Assembly (NCBI GenBank): GCA_031271965.1
Contig: JAISUS010000002.1
Coordinates: 1 to 64,000 of the forward strand
Length of the DNA stretch: 64,000 nucleotides
Reading direction: 5' to 3'
Origin: Prevotella sp.
GTDB lineage: Bacteria; Bacteroidota; Bacteroidia; Bacteroidales; Dysgonomonadaceae
A program made the translations under genes and the position numbers. Positions 7,992 to 16,767 of the stretch are shown piece by piece (the stretch's first letter is position 1; the number at the start of each line of letters is the position of its first letter). The notes under the pieces are model-generated. The model was not told the DNA's origin. It worked only from the letters and a program-made list of their open reading frames with translations, and made no database searches.

Positions 7992-9326
7992 TTATATAAT
8001 TCCCTGAGCCATTACGGCTTTGGCTACTTTCATAAATCCTGCGATATTTGCTCCTTTTACGTAGTTTACATAACCATCGGCCTCTGTTCCGTATTTCACG
8101 CAGTTTTCGTGTATATTCTGCATAATCCATTTCAGCTTTTCATCTACTTGTTCGGAAGACCAACTGAGACGTTCCGAGTTTTGAGTCATTTCCAATCCCG
8201 AGACAGACACTCCGCCTGCATTCGCGGCCTTGCCCGGAGCATAAAATATTTTTGCTTCATGGAAAACAGCAATAGCTTCCGGTGTAGATGGCATATTAGC
8301 ACCCTCTGAAACGGCGATAACTCCATTTGCCACAAGTTTCTTCGCGTCCTCTCCGTTCACTTCATTCTGGGTGGCAGAAGGTAAAGCAATGTCTCCTTTT
8401 TCTCCCCATGGACGGGCGTTTGGTACATATTTGCAACCGTATGTTTCTGCATATTCGCTGATACGTCCTCTGTATAGCTCTTTTAATTCTTTTACGTATG
8501 CCAATTTTTCGGCAGTAATACCTTCCGGATCGTAAATGTATCCGTTGGAATCGGATAGGGTTACAGGGATTGCACCTAACTCAATCAGTTTTTCGCATGT
8601 GTATTGAGCTACATTACCCGACCCTGAAACTAGGCATTTCTTGCCTTTTATATCGATATTTTTTGTTTTCAGCATTTCAAGAAGGAAATATACATTTCCG
8701 TATCCCGTAGCTTCGGGACGAATCAAAGAGCCTCCGAAAGTCAATCCCTTACCTGTGAAAGTACCTGTAAATTCATGTGCAAGTTTACGATACATACCAA
8801 ACATATATCCTACTTCGCGTCCTCCTACGCCAATATCTCCGGCGGGTACGTCGGTGTCAGGACCAATATGACGCCACAGCTCAGTAACAAAAGCTTGGCA
8901 GAAACGCATAACTTCAGCATTAGATTTCCCTTTCGGACTAAAATCCGAACCTCCTTTTGCCCCTCCCATTGGAAGAGTCGTCAATGAGTTTTTGAAAGTT
9001 TGTTCAAATGCAAGAAACTTAAGTATTGAAGGACTAACAGATGCATGAAAACGGATTCCACCTTTGTATGGCCCTATTGCATTGCAATGTTGTACCCTGT
9101 ATCCCATGTTGGTGTGCGTATTACCTTTATCGTCGACCCAAGTAACGCGAAATGAAAATATACGATCGGGGATGCATAGTCGCTCTATGAGGTTTGCCTT
9201 CTCAAACTCGGGATGTTCGTTGTAAACTTCTTCGATGGATTCTAATACTTCTTCAACTGCTTGATGATATTCCGGCTCATTTGGGAATCTTCTTTTTAGA
9301 TCTTCTAATACTTGTTCTACTTTCAT
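7992..9326 (-). CDS. gdhA: NADP-specific glutamate dehydrogenase
   Basis: It interconverts 2-oxoglutarate plus ammonia and glutamate, the main ammonium entry route in many Bacteroidales. At 444 residues it matches the small hexameric class (E. coli enzyme about 447). Visible motifs are the substrate-binding PYKGGIRFH, the catalytic-lysine region LPMGGAKGGSDFSPKGKS, the dinucleotide-binding VSGSGNVAQYT and the late PGKAANAGGVSVSGLEM. A TATTTTTG element on the minus strand at 9407-9400 suggests a leader of about 70 bases. It is monocistronic, with its own terminator. Confidence 0.97.
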   Translation of the reverse strand: MKVEQVLEDLKRRFPNEPEYHQAVEEVLESIEEVYNEHPEFEKANLIERLCIPDRIFSFRVTWVDDKGNTHTNMGYRVQHCNAIGPYKGGIRFHASVSPSILKFLAFEQTFKNSLTTLPMGGAKGGSDFSPKGKSNAEVMRFCQAFVTELWRHIGPDTDVPAGDIGVGGREVGYMFGMYRKLAHEFTGTFTGKGLTFGGSLIRPEATGYGNVYFLLEMLKTKNIDIKGKKCLVSGSGNVAQYTCEKLIELGAIPVTLSDSNGYIYDPEGITAEKLAYVKELKELYRGRISEYAETYGCKYVPNARPWGEKGDIALPSATQNEVNGEDAKKLVANGVIAVSEGANMPSTPEAIAVFHEAKIFYAPGKAANAGGVSVSGLEMTQNSERLSWSSEQVDEKLKWIMQNIHENCVKYGTEADGYVNYVKGANIAGFMKVAKAVMAQGII

Positions 9327-9418
9327 TTTTTAGAGTTAGGAGTTTTTTTTATAAATGCTGCAAATGTTCGAAAAAACATGACTATTTGCTGCTATTTTAC
9401 AAAAATAAGAATATTTTT

Positions 9419-12400
9419 CTAAAAATCAGGGTTGATTTTTCCCAGAATCTCCTTATAGATTGGATTTGAATTTAAGATAAGATCATTTCCTACTAAGAAT
9501 AGTTGCTCCCGAGCACGTGTAAGAGCAACGTTTAATTTTCTGTCTACAGTACCTTTCTGATTCATATTGCTGAAATAGCGCAGTTGATAAGGCTTATTGA
9601 AACAAAAAGATAAAATAATGACATCGCGTTGGCTTCCCTGATAACGCTCAATCGTATCTACCATGATACTTTTGAATTCGGGTATTTCTGTTTCTTCTAG
9701 TTTATGTTTTATTAATGCGATCTGGTTGCGATAAGGAGTTATAATACCAAGAGTTTTGTTCGGGTCAAAGGTTGTCCCATTCTTTTTATACAAATCAATC
9801 AGAGTCTTGGATAGTGAAACAACTACATCGGCTTCAGTCAAGTTAACTTTGTCCGATAAATTAGAGTTGTCTATGGTTCGTACAGGAACAAAAGCGACCC
9901 GCCGTGTAGCTATTAGCGACTGATATTTGTCTGAATCATCAAAGAATTCATATCTAAGAGGTGTGCTTTGCCTGTCTGTTGCTACTTTCAATAAGTTGTC
10001 ATAGAACGCAGCATTTACCAGAGAGGCTATTTCTTCGTGCATACGTCCATGATATGTCAGAGTGTCGTAAGAGTGTCTCCAGCCTTTCTTGTGTGCGATG
10101 CGAAATAAACGTTCGAAAAGAGATTCGCGGCAATCGTATAGTTCTATATTATTAAGGTTCTCTTCAGATACTTTCGATTTATATTCATCCTGTAAGGTTA
10201 TTGTTGACAACTGTTTCTGGTCGCCGATCATAATAAACTTATCGAACAAGGGCAATAATCCGATAATTTGCGGTTCTAAAATTTGAGACGCTTCGTCGAT
10301 AACAGCTACATTAAATTTTTTCAGGCTGAATAACTCGGGTTTACCTATTATGGAGGCAAGTGTACCGACAAAAATACGTGTTTGTCCTATTGCTTCTAAC
10401 AGGTTCTTTCTGCTATTGATATTATGTGATATATTTTGTAGTAAACGATGGCGATATGTTGCTCCACAAGAAAGTTCCGAGCCAATACGAATATATTTTT
10501 CGCAAGAACTTTCATCTTCACAAAAGGCCTGAGAAATAGAAGCGCATAGTTCGTCAACTGCACGGTTTGTATATGCTATTACTAGGATATTTATACTCTC
10601 TTCGGCATGAAATCTTTCTATCAGCTGGCGGGCAAATATAGAGGTCTTACCTGTTCCCGGAGGGCCAACGATAAGAAAATAGTCTCCCGCAGCCAGAGCT
10701 TTCTCTATAACACTTTTTTGTTTCTCTTCTTTGGGTAGATTGTTCTCAACAGAATAGTTCGCTGTCGAGAGGGGTTCTTTCAAACCTAATAGTAATTCCT
10801 TTTTATTGATTGGAGCAGAAAGAAAAGCAAACAGGCTCTTAAACATAGCATTGTAACTATGATCCAGTTTATCGTGTTCTACCGTCCAGTAGCCATAGCC
10901 ATCAAAAATGCTGCGGTTCTTTTGCTTATAACGGAATCTTAAAAGGATATGAGTTGTGGATATTTCCACTACCGTTCCTTTTAGTATCTGATTAGTCAGG
11001 ATAGAATCGTCGTCACTTTGTTTCGGATATAAAATACATATTTCACCTTCGCGAAAATTTACACTATCGCCCGAGTCATCTCGCCGAAAGCGAATAACCA
11101 TATCCCGTCCACTGTCGTCTATACTTTCTATCTCCAGATTGGAAACTAACTCCAGTGCGTCTCTGCGTTCCTCGAATGTGGTATTCCACAAAGCGGAAAC
11201 ACTCATTGTCGAATTATTTCCTTCATCACCTGTTTTTTGTAAATAGAGTTCGTGAGTGACGAAGCTTACATAACGAAAGAAATATGTTTTTTCTATATCG
11301 GTTGCTTTTTCCAGAACTTTCTCAATTTCGCCTAATTTGTCTATGAAAAATTGAGGTGCTTGCCCATAGTTATCCAAATCGAATAATTTATGGAATATTT
11401 GTTTTACAGAATCTGTCTTTCCAACATACAGATCATGTTCTGTGGCAACAATAAGGTTACGTGTATTGATTATCTCTTTTTCCAGTTGTTGATAGGCAGC
11501 TGCAAAACGGAGATTTTCACCCGGATTCTCAGCTGAAGAATATAGGATGGTCGGATAAATATGCCGGGGATCTTTATTGAATACCGATTGGATCATCAGA
11601 CGGTAGATAATCGTCTGGGTTTCATGGTTGGGCGCTATCTTAGTTACATCTTCCCGTGGATAAGGCGGTTTTCCTGATTTCAGCTCTATTATTCGATCTA
11701 TGCCTGTTTTGTCATCTGATAATTGGAGCAAATCCAATCGCCCTTGGAAACCGTATTTTTCGCAAAAGAAAGAAGGCTCTAATATACAGTTCGATGTGCT
11801 GAATCCATTTGTCGGCATATCGATCAGAACAACCCGCCTGATATTCTCAAATTGCTTCCGGGCTTTTGCCATAAAGTCGCGAAACGCAATGTTGTCCTGT
11901 ATTTCAGGGCAGGATGAATACTCAAATGGCATCAGCCGGAATGATTTCTGAAACGATTCTTCGAAAGTAAGTTTTGCGGCATCTTCGGCATAAATAAGCT
12001 CATCGAGAAAGAAGTTTGCCAGGTTACCGAGCAACATGTAATGTGTGTTGGCGGAAGGTTCAATCTTTCTGCGAAAATAATGGAGATAGGAACTGCCGTA
12101 TGATTGAAAACACTCAGCCATGGCTGAGGCATCTATCAGATAATCGGGTTCGAGAACAATCATCTTTGGGATGAAGCATTCCTCACTATCGATTTTTACA
12201 TCTATCAGGTTTAGTTGTGCGCCTATCCATAGCCGCTCGACTGTTTCATTAAAAATATCATTGATAGCCGAAACGTTATATTTTACTTTTAATATATCAT
12301 TGGGAGAGATATCCGATTGGCAAACAATGATTTTGTTTGCTTTATCCAGTTCCAAAACTTGGACCCGGATTCTACTCAGTGGGATTTCTACAGACGGGGA

Positions 12401-12763
12401 CTTTTCTTCTTCCGGAAAAAGTTCATATTTTTCACCTTGCAGAAACAATATAAAGGCTTCTAAAGTTTCTTTTGCTTGCTGGTACTGATATGGAGCTATT
12501 AAGTTCTTCTCGTTGCGAAGCAGGACGTTTGTCTTTATTCGTATATTCTGTAAACGCCATTCTAAAAGTTTGGGTAATTTGTATTTTTGAGAAATAAAAA
12601 CAAGGCGCGAAAATAAAGAAGGAAACTGCAAAGACTCATTTATAGTGATGTCTTTGCAGTTTCTTTCCAGTATCCGTTTAAGTTGAATATATTTGTTCCT
12701 GAGGGATAATGTAGACCGGTCTATTACTTGTAACTCGTCTAGCTTATTCTCTAACATAGGCAT
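9419..12763 (-). CDS. Dna2-like nuclease-helicase (SF1B, AAA_11/AAA_12)
   Basis: A 1114-residue protein that joins a PD-(D/E)XK nuclease to an SF1B helicase, as in Dna2. The nuclease shows GRLDLLQL, then IIELKSGK near residue 358, then a Q-x3-Y type HETQTIIYRL. The helicase follows, with Walker A GPPGTGKT at about 700-707, Walker B AVIDEASQ, motif III IGDQKQLSTI and motif VI NVALTRAREQL near the C-terminus. I do not see the four cysteines that bind the Fe-S cluster in eukaryotic Dna2. It probably acts in DNA repair or replication. Its start overlaps the stop of the upstream small lipoprotein gene by 20 bases. Confidence 0.88.
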   Translation of the reverse strand: MPMLENKLDELQVIDRSTLSLRNKYIQLKRILERNCKDITINESLQFPSLFSRLVFISQKYKLPKLLEWRLQNIRIKTNVLLRNEKNLIAPYQYQQAKETLEAFILFLQGEKYELFPEEEKSPSVEIPLSRIRVQVLELDKANKIIVCQSDISPNDILKVKYNVSAINDIFNETVERLWIGAQLNLIDVKIDSEECFIPKMIVLEPDYLIDASAMAECFQSYGSSYLHYFRRKIEPSANTHYMLLGNLANFFLDELIYAEDAAKLTFEESFQKSFRLMPFEYSSCPEIQDNIAFRDFMAKARKQFENIRRVVLIDMPTNGFSTSNCILEPSFFCEKYGFQGRLDLLQLSDDKTGIDRIIELKSGKPPYPREDVTKIAPNHETQTIIYRLMIQSVFNKDPRHIYPTILYSSAENPGENLRFAAAYQQLEKEIINTRNLIVATEHDLYVGKTDSVKQIFHKLFDLDNYGQAPQFFIDKLGEIEKVLEKATDIEKTYFFRYVSFVTHELYLQKTGDEGNNSTMSVSALWNTTFEERRDALELVSNLEIESIDDSGRDMVIRFRRDDSGDSVNFREGEICILYPKQSDDDSILTNQILKGTVVEISTTHILLRFRYKQKNRSIFDGYGYWTVEHDKLDHSYNAMFKSLFAFLSAPINKKELLLGLKEPLSTANYSVENNLPKEEKQKSVIEKALAAGDYFLIVGPPGTGKTSIFARQLIERFHAEESINILVIAYTNRAVDELCASISQAFCEDESSCEKYIRIGSELSCGATYRHRLLQNISHNINSRKNLLEAIGQTRIFVGTLASIIGKPELFSLKKFNVAVIDEASQILEPQIIGLLPLFDKFIMIGDQKQLSTITLQDEYKSKVSEENLNNIELYDCRESLFERLFRIAHKKGWRHSYDTLTYHGRMHEEIASLVNAAFYDNLLKVATDRQSTPLRYEFFDDSDKYQSLIATRRVAFVPVRTIDNSNLSDKVNLTEADVVVSLSKTLIDLYKKNGTTFDPNKTLGIITPYRNQIALIKHKLEETEIPEFKSIMVDTIERYQGSQRDVIILSFCFNKPYQLRYFSNMNQKGTVDRKLNVALTRAREQLFLVGNDLILNSNPIYKEILGKINPDF

Positions 12764-13232
12764 CTATATCAATATAGAAGTCTAAATCAAATCGAGCATA
12801 TCTATCAGCATATCTCCCATCTACATAAATGGTTGCATACCCATTACGTCTGACTACTTCCACTACGGCATTCAGAAAATCGTCAACCCGTGACCCGATA
12901 TATGTTCCTCCACCTCTAGGAACATCAAGGTCAACAGATATATTTGAATTCGAAACACTTAATGTAATTATACCGATTCGGTCGTTTGTGTTAATCTCTA
13001 TTTTCCCACCTCTATATCGGATATCATCTATATCATTATACCGGCCGTCCACAAGTACATTGTTGAAATCTATTGGTAGATTGGCGCTTATTACGCCATT
13101 TGCAGCTGCGTTGATAGTTGAATAATAATCCATTGTTCCCTGCCGCCATTCATAATCATCACATGATGTAAAGGAGATCGCAGCGAAAATACTCAGTAGG
13201 ATTGCAAATAGTTTGTTTTTATATTTTCTCAT
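12744..13232 (-). CDS. Small envelope lipoprotein of unknown function
   Basis: A 162-residue protein with a lipoprotein signal peptide and lipobox FTSC near residue 24, followed by DDYEWRQG. The mature part is rich in Asp, Arg and Ile/Val with alternating short strands, so it is likely a small beta-rich domain. I do not recognise a specific family. A TAACTTTG element at 13259-13252 (minus strand) is a good promoter candidate. The end overlaps the Dna2-like gene by 20 bases. Sharing a transcript with a cytoplasmic DNA helicase is odd and gives no clear hint of function. Confidence 0.8.
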   Translation of the reverse strand: MRKYKNKLFAILLSIFAAISFTSCDDYEWRQGTMDYYSTINAAANGVISANLPIDFNNVLVDGRYNDIDDIRYRGGKIEINTNDRIGIITLSVSNSNISVDLDVPRGGGTYIGSRVDDFLNAVVEVVRRNGYATIYVDGRYADRYARFDLDFYIDIDAYVRE

Positions 13233-13251
13233 AATATTTATTATTTAGTGA

Positions 13252-13259
13252 CAAAGTTA
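13252..13259 (-). promoter_or_regulatory. -7 element upstream of the lipoprotein/Dna2-like pair
   Basis: On the minus strand this reads TAACTTTG, a match to TAnnTTTG, 20 bases before the lipoprotein start codon. Confidence 0.5.
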
Positions 13260-13385
13260 ATATTATTATCCATTTATTTATATGACTCTAAATTTTTCGT
13301 TTTGTAACATTTTCACATTGAAAAAAAGTCCTTTTTAACCAAAATCGCTGATTAACATATACACGATAAACTTTTACTAAGGAAA

Positions 13386-13419
13386 TTTGTTCATAGTTAT
13401 ACGCAAATAATTATCTTTG
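13386..13419 (+). promoter_or_regulatory. Promoter of the thiamine uptake operon
   Basis: TTTG at 13386-13389 and TATCTTTG at 13412-13419 fit the Bacteroidetes -33 and -7 elements, with 22 bases between. The transcript would begin only a few bases before the TPP aptamer, as expected for a riboswitch leader. Confidence 0.65.
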
Positions 13420-13428
13420 CGATGAAAT

Positions 13429-13509
13429 CTTAGGGGTGCCTTAATATAACAGGCTGAGATCATACCCATATACCTGATCCGGATAATACCGGCGTAGGGA
13501 GTAGAAATT
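13429..13509 (+). ncRNA. TPP (THI-element) riboswitch
   Basis: The leader contains the conserved thiamine pyrophosphate aptamer core. 'ggggtgcc' opens it, 'ggctgagat' and 'accc' follow, and 'acctgatccggataatacc' with 'ggcgtagggag' closes it. These are the most conserved positions of the family. It precedes a TonB-dependent receptor and a PnuC-type transporter, so it should shut off thiamine uptake when TPP is plentiful. I see no strong terminator hairpin between it and the start codon, so control may act on translation. Confidence 0.97.
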
Positions 13510-13625
13510 ATGCTTTTCGCACGCACGCATATTTTAAACTTCGGGAAATAATCTTATCAAAAACCCCTTTTTTGTTTAACATCAGGACATGTACGTATTG
13601 ATATGTTCAAAAAATAGTATTTTAG

Positions 13626-15848
13626 ATGAAAAAGGTATTTATTACTTTATCTGCGATCTTATTGACTGGCGGATTGCATGCTCAGCAAGCTGATAGCCTG
13701 AAAGTCGTCAAACTCGATGCTGTAGTTGTTTCTGCTACACGTGTTTCCAGTGATGCCCCGGTAGCGGTATCTAACTTGAATGAAGGTGAAATAAAAAAAG
13801 AAAATGCTGCTAAAAATATTCCGGCTTTACTACAAACCTTGCCATCAGTTGTTTCCTACACAGAGGGGGGAACACCTGTAGGAAACGCGTCTTTCCGCAT
13901 TCGAGGAACAGATGCCAACCGTATCAATATTACGTTGAATGGTATGCCGCTAAATAACCCTGAAAGCCAGGAAGTTTATTGGGTAAATTTGCCTGATTTG
14001 TCAAACTCTCTACAGAGTATACAGATACAACGGGGAGTGGGAACATCTACTAATGGAACAGCCTCTTTTGGTGCCAGTATATCTATGCAAACGTTAGGAG
14101 GTAGGGCAAAACCTTATGCTGATTTATCTACAGCATACGGCCAATATAATACGTTGCTGCTATCGGGTGCAGCCGGTACAGGTATTATGAAGAATGGTTT
14201 GTCTGTTGATGCCCGTTATTCTTATGTCAAAAGTGATGGATATATACGAAACGGAAAGGTTGATCACAGAAACCTGTATACAGCTATATCTCATTATACA
14301 GATAAACAACTTATCCGTTTGATCTATATGGATGGGGTGCAACATACCGGAATAACATGGGAGGGAATAGATCCAGGTATGGTGGATGTGGACAGAAGGT
14401 ACAATCCTGCCGGAGAGTATACGGATGATAAAGGGAATATACGTTATTATGATAACGAGACCGACAATTATTACTCAAACATAGGACAATTACTGTACAC
14501 ACGTTATTTGTCTCATAGTTTGACTTTGAATGCAAACCTCAGCTATAATCATGGTTATGGGTATTATGAAAACTATAAGACTGGTAGGAAGTTTGCGAAT
14601 TACGGCCTTGAAAATCAAGTAGTCGGCGGAGTTACTTACAAGAAGTCAGATGTTATTCATCGAAAACAAATGATGAACGACCTGTATGTGGGAGGTCTCA
14701 ATCTGAAATATGATAGAAATGAGTTTGCCCTGACTTTAGGAGGAATGTACAGTTACTATGATGGAGATCATTATGGTAGATTGCTTTGGGCAAAGTACAA
14801 CCAAAATATTCCGAATGGATATGAATGGAACCGGAATTCGGCTGTAAAACAAGAAGCCAACTTCTTTTTGAAAACAGAGTACCGACCGTTGGAGAATTTA
14901 TCTTTCTTTGCGGAAATTCAAGATCGCTATATCGATTACCGGATGAAAGGGTTAGATGACGATCGCATGGATTTGACTAATAAGAATTATTACAATTTTA
15001 TAAATCCCAAGATTGGGCTATCATTCCGTTTTGCTGATTATAATGAGCTCTATGCGTCATTCGGCATATCGAATAGAGAACCTCTTCGTTCCGATTTGAA
15101 AGAATCTCTTAAAGGAGGTGGAACACGAGACATAACCTCCGAACGTTTGTATGATTACGAATTGGGTTATAAATATACGAATTCGGTCTTTGCTTTCAGT
15201 GCCAATTTCTATTATATGAAATATAAAGATCAGCTTGTTCAAACAGGCAAACTTAATGATGTAGGCTACAAACTGCAAGAAAATGTTCCTGATAGTTATA
15301 GAACAGGGATAGAGCTGGCCATGGCTTATACGCCAACTTACTGGCTGAAACTCGACGGGAATATAACCTTAAGTCGAAACAAAATAAAGAATTATACAGC
15401 TTATTATACGATTTACGATCCTGAGACTTATAACCCTGTAATCCCATATAAACAGACTACAGAATTTTATAAATCGACAGATATTTCCTTTTCACCAAAG
15501 GCTGTGGGTAGTTTTAGTGTGACATTCAAACCTTTCGAGAAAGAAGATTTTAGCCTTTCATTCGTAAATAAATATGTCGGGCGTATGTATTACGATAATA
15601 CATCGAATCCGGATAATCGCTTGTCTGATTATCTGGTTACTGATATGGTTGCATCTTATTCCTTGGATGTGCAAAAGGCCGGTAAATTGGATTTTCAGTT
15701 TATGATTAATAATTTGGCAAGTATCAAGCATAACGCCAATGCATGGATAGATCCTTATACTTTTCCCGATGGCAGTAGAGAAATATACAAAGGCGTATAT
15801 CCTCAGGCAGGAGCGAATCTGATGGGACGTATAAGATATAGATTTTAA
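13626..15848 (+). CDS. TonB-dependent outer membrane receptor, probably for thiamine
   Basis: A 740-residue TonB-dependent receptor with a signal peptide ending near LHAQQAD. A TonB-box-like LDAVVVSATR comes next, then the plug domain (about 45-160, with SFRIRGTDANRINITLNGMP), then a beta-barrel that ends in an aromatic residue (RIRYRF), as outer membrane proteins do. It lacks the carboxypeptidase-like N-terminal domain of SusC proteins. The TPP riboswitch directly upstream and the PnuC-type gene downstream indicate that it imports thiamine or a derivative, like OMthi of Bacteroides thetaiotaomicron. The substrate is inferred from context. Confidence 0.93.
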   Translation: MKKVFITLSAILLTGGLHAQQADSLKVVKLDAVVVSATRVSSDAPVAVSNLNEGEIKKENAAKNIPALLQTLPSVVSYTEGGTPVGNASFRIRGTDANRINITLNGMPLNNPESQEVYWVNLPDLSNSLQSIQIQRGVGTSTNGTASFGASISMQTLGGRAKPYADLSTAYGQYNTLLLSGAAGTGIMKNGLSVDARYSYVKSDGYIRNGKVDHRNLYTAISHYTDKQLIRLIYMDGVQHTGITWEGIDPGMVDVDRRYNPAGEYTDDKGNIRYYDNETDNYYSNIGQLLYTRYLSHSLTLNANLSYNHGYGYYENYKTGRKFANYGLENQVVGGVTYKKSDVIHRKQMMNDLYVGGLNLKYDRNEFALTLGGMYSYYDGDHYGRLLWAKYNQNIPNGYEWNRNSAVKQEANFFLKTEYRPLENLSFFAEIQDRYIDYRMKGLDDDRMDLTNKNYYNFINPKIGLSFRFADYNELYASFGISNREPLRSDLKESLKGGGTRDITSERLYDYELGYKYTNSVFAFSANFYYMKYKDQLVQTGKLNDVGYKLQENVPDSYRTGIELAMAYTPTYWLKLDGNITLSRNKIKNYTAYYTIYDPETYNPVIPYKQTTEFYKSTDISFSPKAVGSFSVTFKPFEKEDFSLSFVNKYVGRMYYDNTSNPDNRLSDYLVTDMVASYSLDVQKAGKLDFQFMINNLASIKHNANAWIDPYTFPDGSREIYKGVYPQAGANLMGRIRYRF

Positions 15849-15921
15849 AATAGTTATTTTATGGAGTGTCGTTTATTAGTCATACTTCGATACTCCATAT
15901 GCTTTATACAAAGTTTTTCTC

Positions 15922-16063
15922 GTCATTGCGAGCCTGAAGGGCGAAGCAATCCGCTTTAAAAATTAAAAATCAAGAATTATGCTATATGAATTAAAAAAAT
16001 AATTTTTCATTTTTCGCTTTACTCTTTTTTCTGGATTGCTTCGGGTCAAGCCCTCACAATGAC
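15922..16063. repeat. 142-bp inverted-repeat element (MITE- or REP-like)
   Basis: Two 31-base arms, 15922-15952 and 16033-16063, are imperfect reverse complements. The left begins 'gtcattgcgagcctgaag' and ends 'gaagcaatcc'; the right begins 'ggattgcttcggg' and ends 'ctcacaatgac'. The core is AT-rich and noncoding. Similar 'cattgcgag...gaagcaatcc' arms occur as dispersed palindromic repeats in many bacterial genomes. A degraded half-copy lies at about 48900-48935. It sits between the receptor and pnuT genes, so it may affect their shared transcript. Confidence 0.8.
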
Positions 16064-16078
16064 ATAAACTGCTAACTG

Positions 16079-16684
16079 ATGAATGACATATTAGTTTTCA
16101 TAGAAAACAACTGGATAAGCACAATAGGGGCTGTCATTGGTTTGATATACCTCTTTTTGGAATATCGGGCTAATGCTTGGATGTGGGCTGCCAGTATAGT
16201 TATGGCAGTATTTTATATTTATATATTCTATACCACTAAGCTATATGCAAGTATGGCGATCTATATTTATTTTTTACTGGCATCTGTGTACGGATGGATT
16301 GTTTGGATTACGCGAAATAGAGATAGGGAAACAGGTGAAGAGTTAATCTCCAATTTAGAAAAAAGATATGTTTTGCCCATTATTGTTGCAGTTATTCTTG
16401 TCTTTGCTCTTATTTGGTTGATTTTGATGCGGTTTAGTGAAAATCAATTTATAATAACCATTGGAGACTCGCTTACTACATCTCTTAATATTGTCGCTTT
16501 ATGGATGATTTCCAGAAAGTGGGCGGAACAATGGTTGTTAGTTATACCGGCAAATTTTATATCGTCATGCTTACTTTTCTTGCAACACGATATAATGTCA
16601 GGTATTTTGTTCTTTATTTTTTTCGTTGTTTCTATATTTGGCTATTTCAATTGGAAAAGAAAAATCATTATAAATATAAAATAA
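16079..16684 (+). CDS. pnuT: PnuC-family transporter, probably thiamine (PnuT)
   Basis: A 201-residue inner membrane protein with about seven hydrophobic segments and no large soluble domain, the size of PnuC-family vitamin transporters. It has the typical N-terminal pattern IGLIYLFLEYRANAWMW and a late segment with ISRKWAEQWLL. PnuC proteins move nicotinamide riboside by facilitated diffusion; the PnuT subgroup moves thiamine. Its place after a TPP riboswitch and the TonB-dependent receptor favours thiamine. The Tnr3 (thiamine pyrophosphokinase) gene that follows pnuT in Bacteroides is absent here. The ATG at 16079 is 231 bases past the receptor stop, with an inverted-repeat element between. 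Confidence 0.88.
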   Translation: MNDILVFIENNWISTIGAVIGLIYLFLEYRANAWMWAASIVMAVFYIYIFYTTKLYASMAIYIYFLLASVYGWIVWITRNRDRETGEELISNLEKRYVLPIIVAVILVFALIWLILMRFSENQFIITIGDSLTTSLNIVALWMISRKWAEQWLLVIPANFISSCLLFLQHDIMSGILFFIFFVVSIFGYFNWKRKIIINIK

Positions 16685-16728
16685 TCTGATAAACGGATAA
16701 TATCATTCATCTTCAAATATAAAAATAG

Positions 16729-16736
16729 TATATTTG
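16729..16736 (+). promoter_or_regulatory. -7 element of the polysaccharide operon (TATATTTG)
   Basis: TATATTTG matches TAnnTTTG and lies 31 bases before the first glycosyltransferase start. No clear -33 element is seen. The genes from 16768 to 26902 follow with very short gaps or overlaps, so this may drive the whole operon. Confidence 0.5.
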
Positions 16737-16767
16737 TATTTGATATATAAATCATAAGCATTGTAAG

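Noticed and set aside
15859-15898. Hairpin directly after the TonB-dependent receptor gene as a terminator
   Set aside because: The 12-base-pair stem has a 16-base loop and no T-run, and the transporter gene belongs to the same uptake system, so termination there is not supported.
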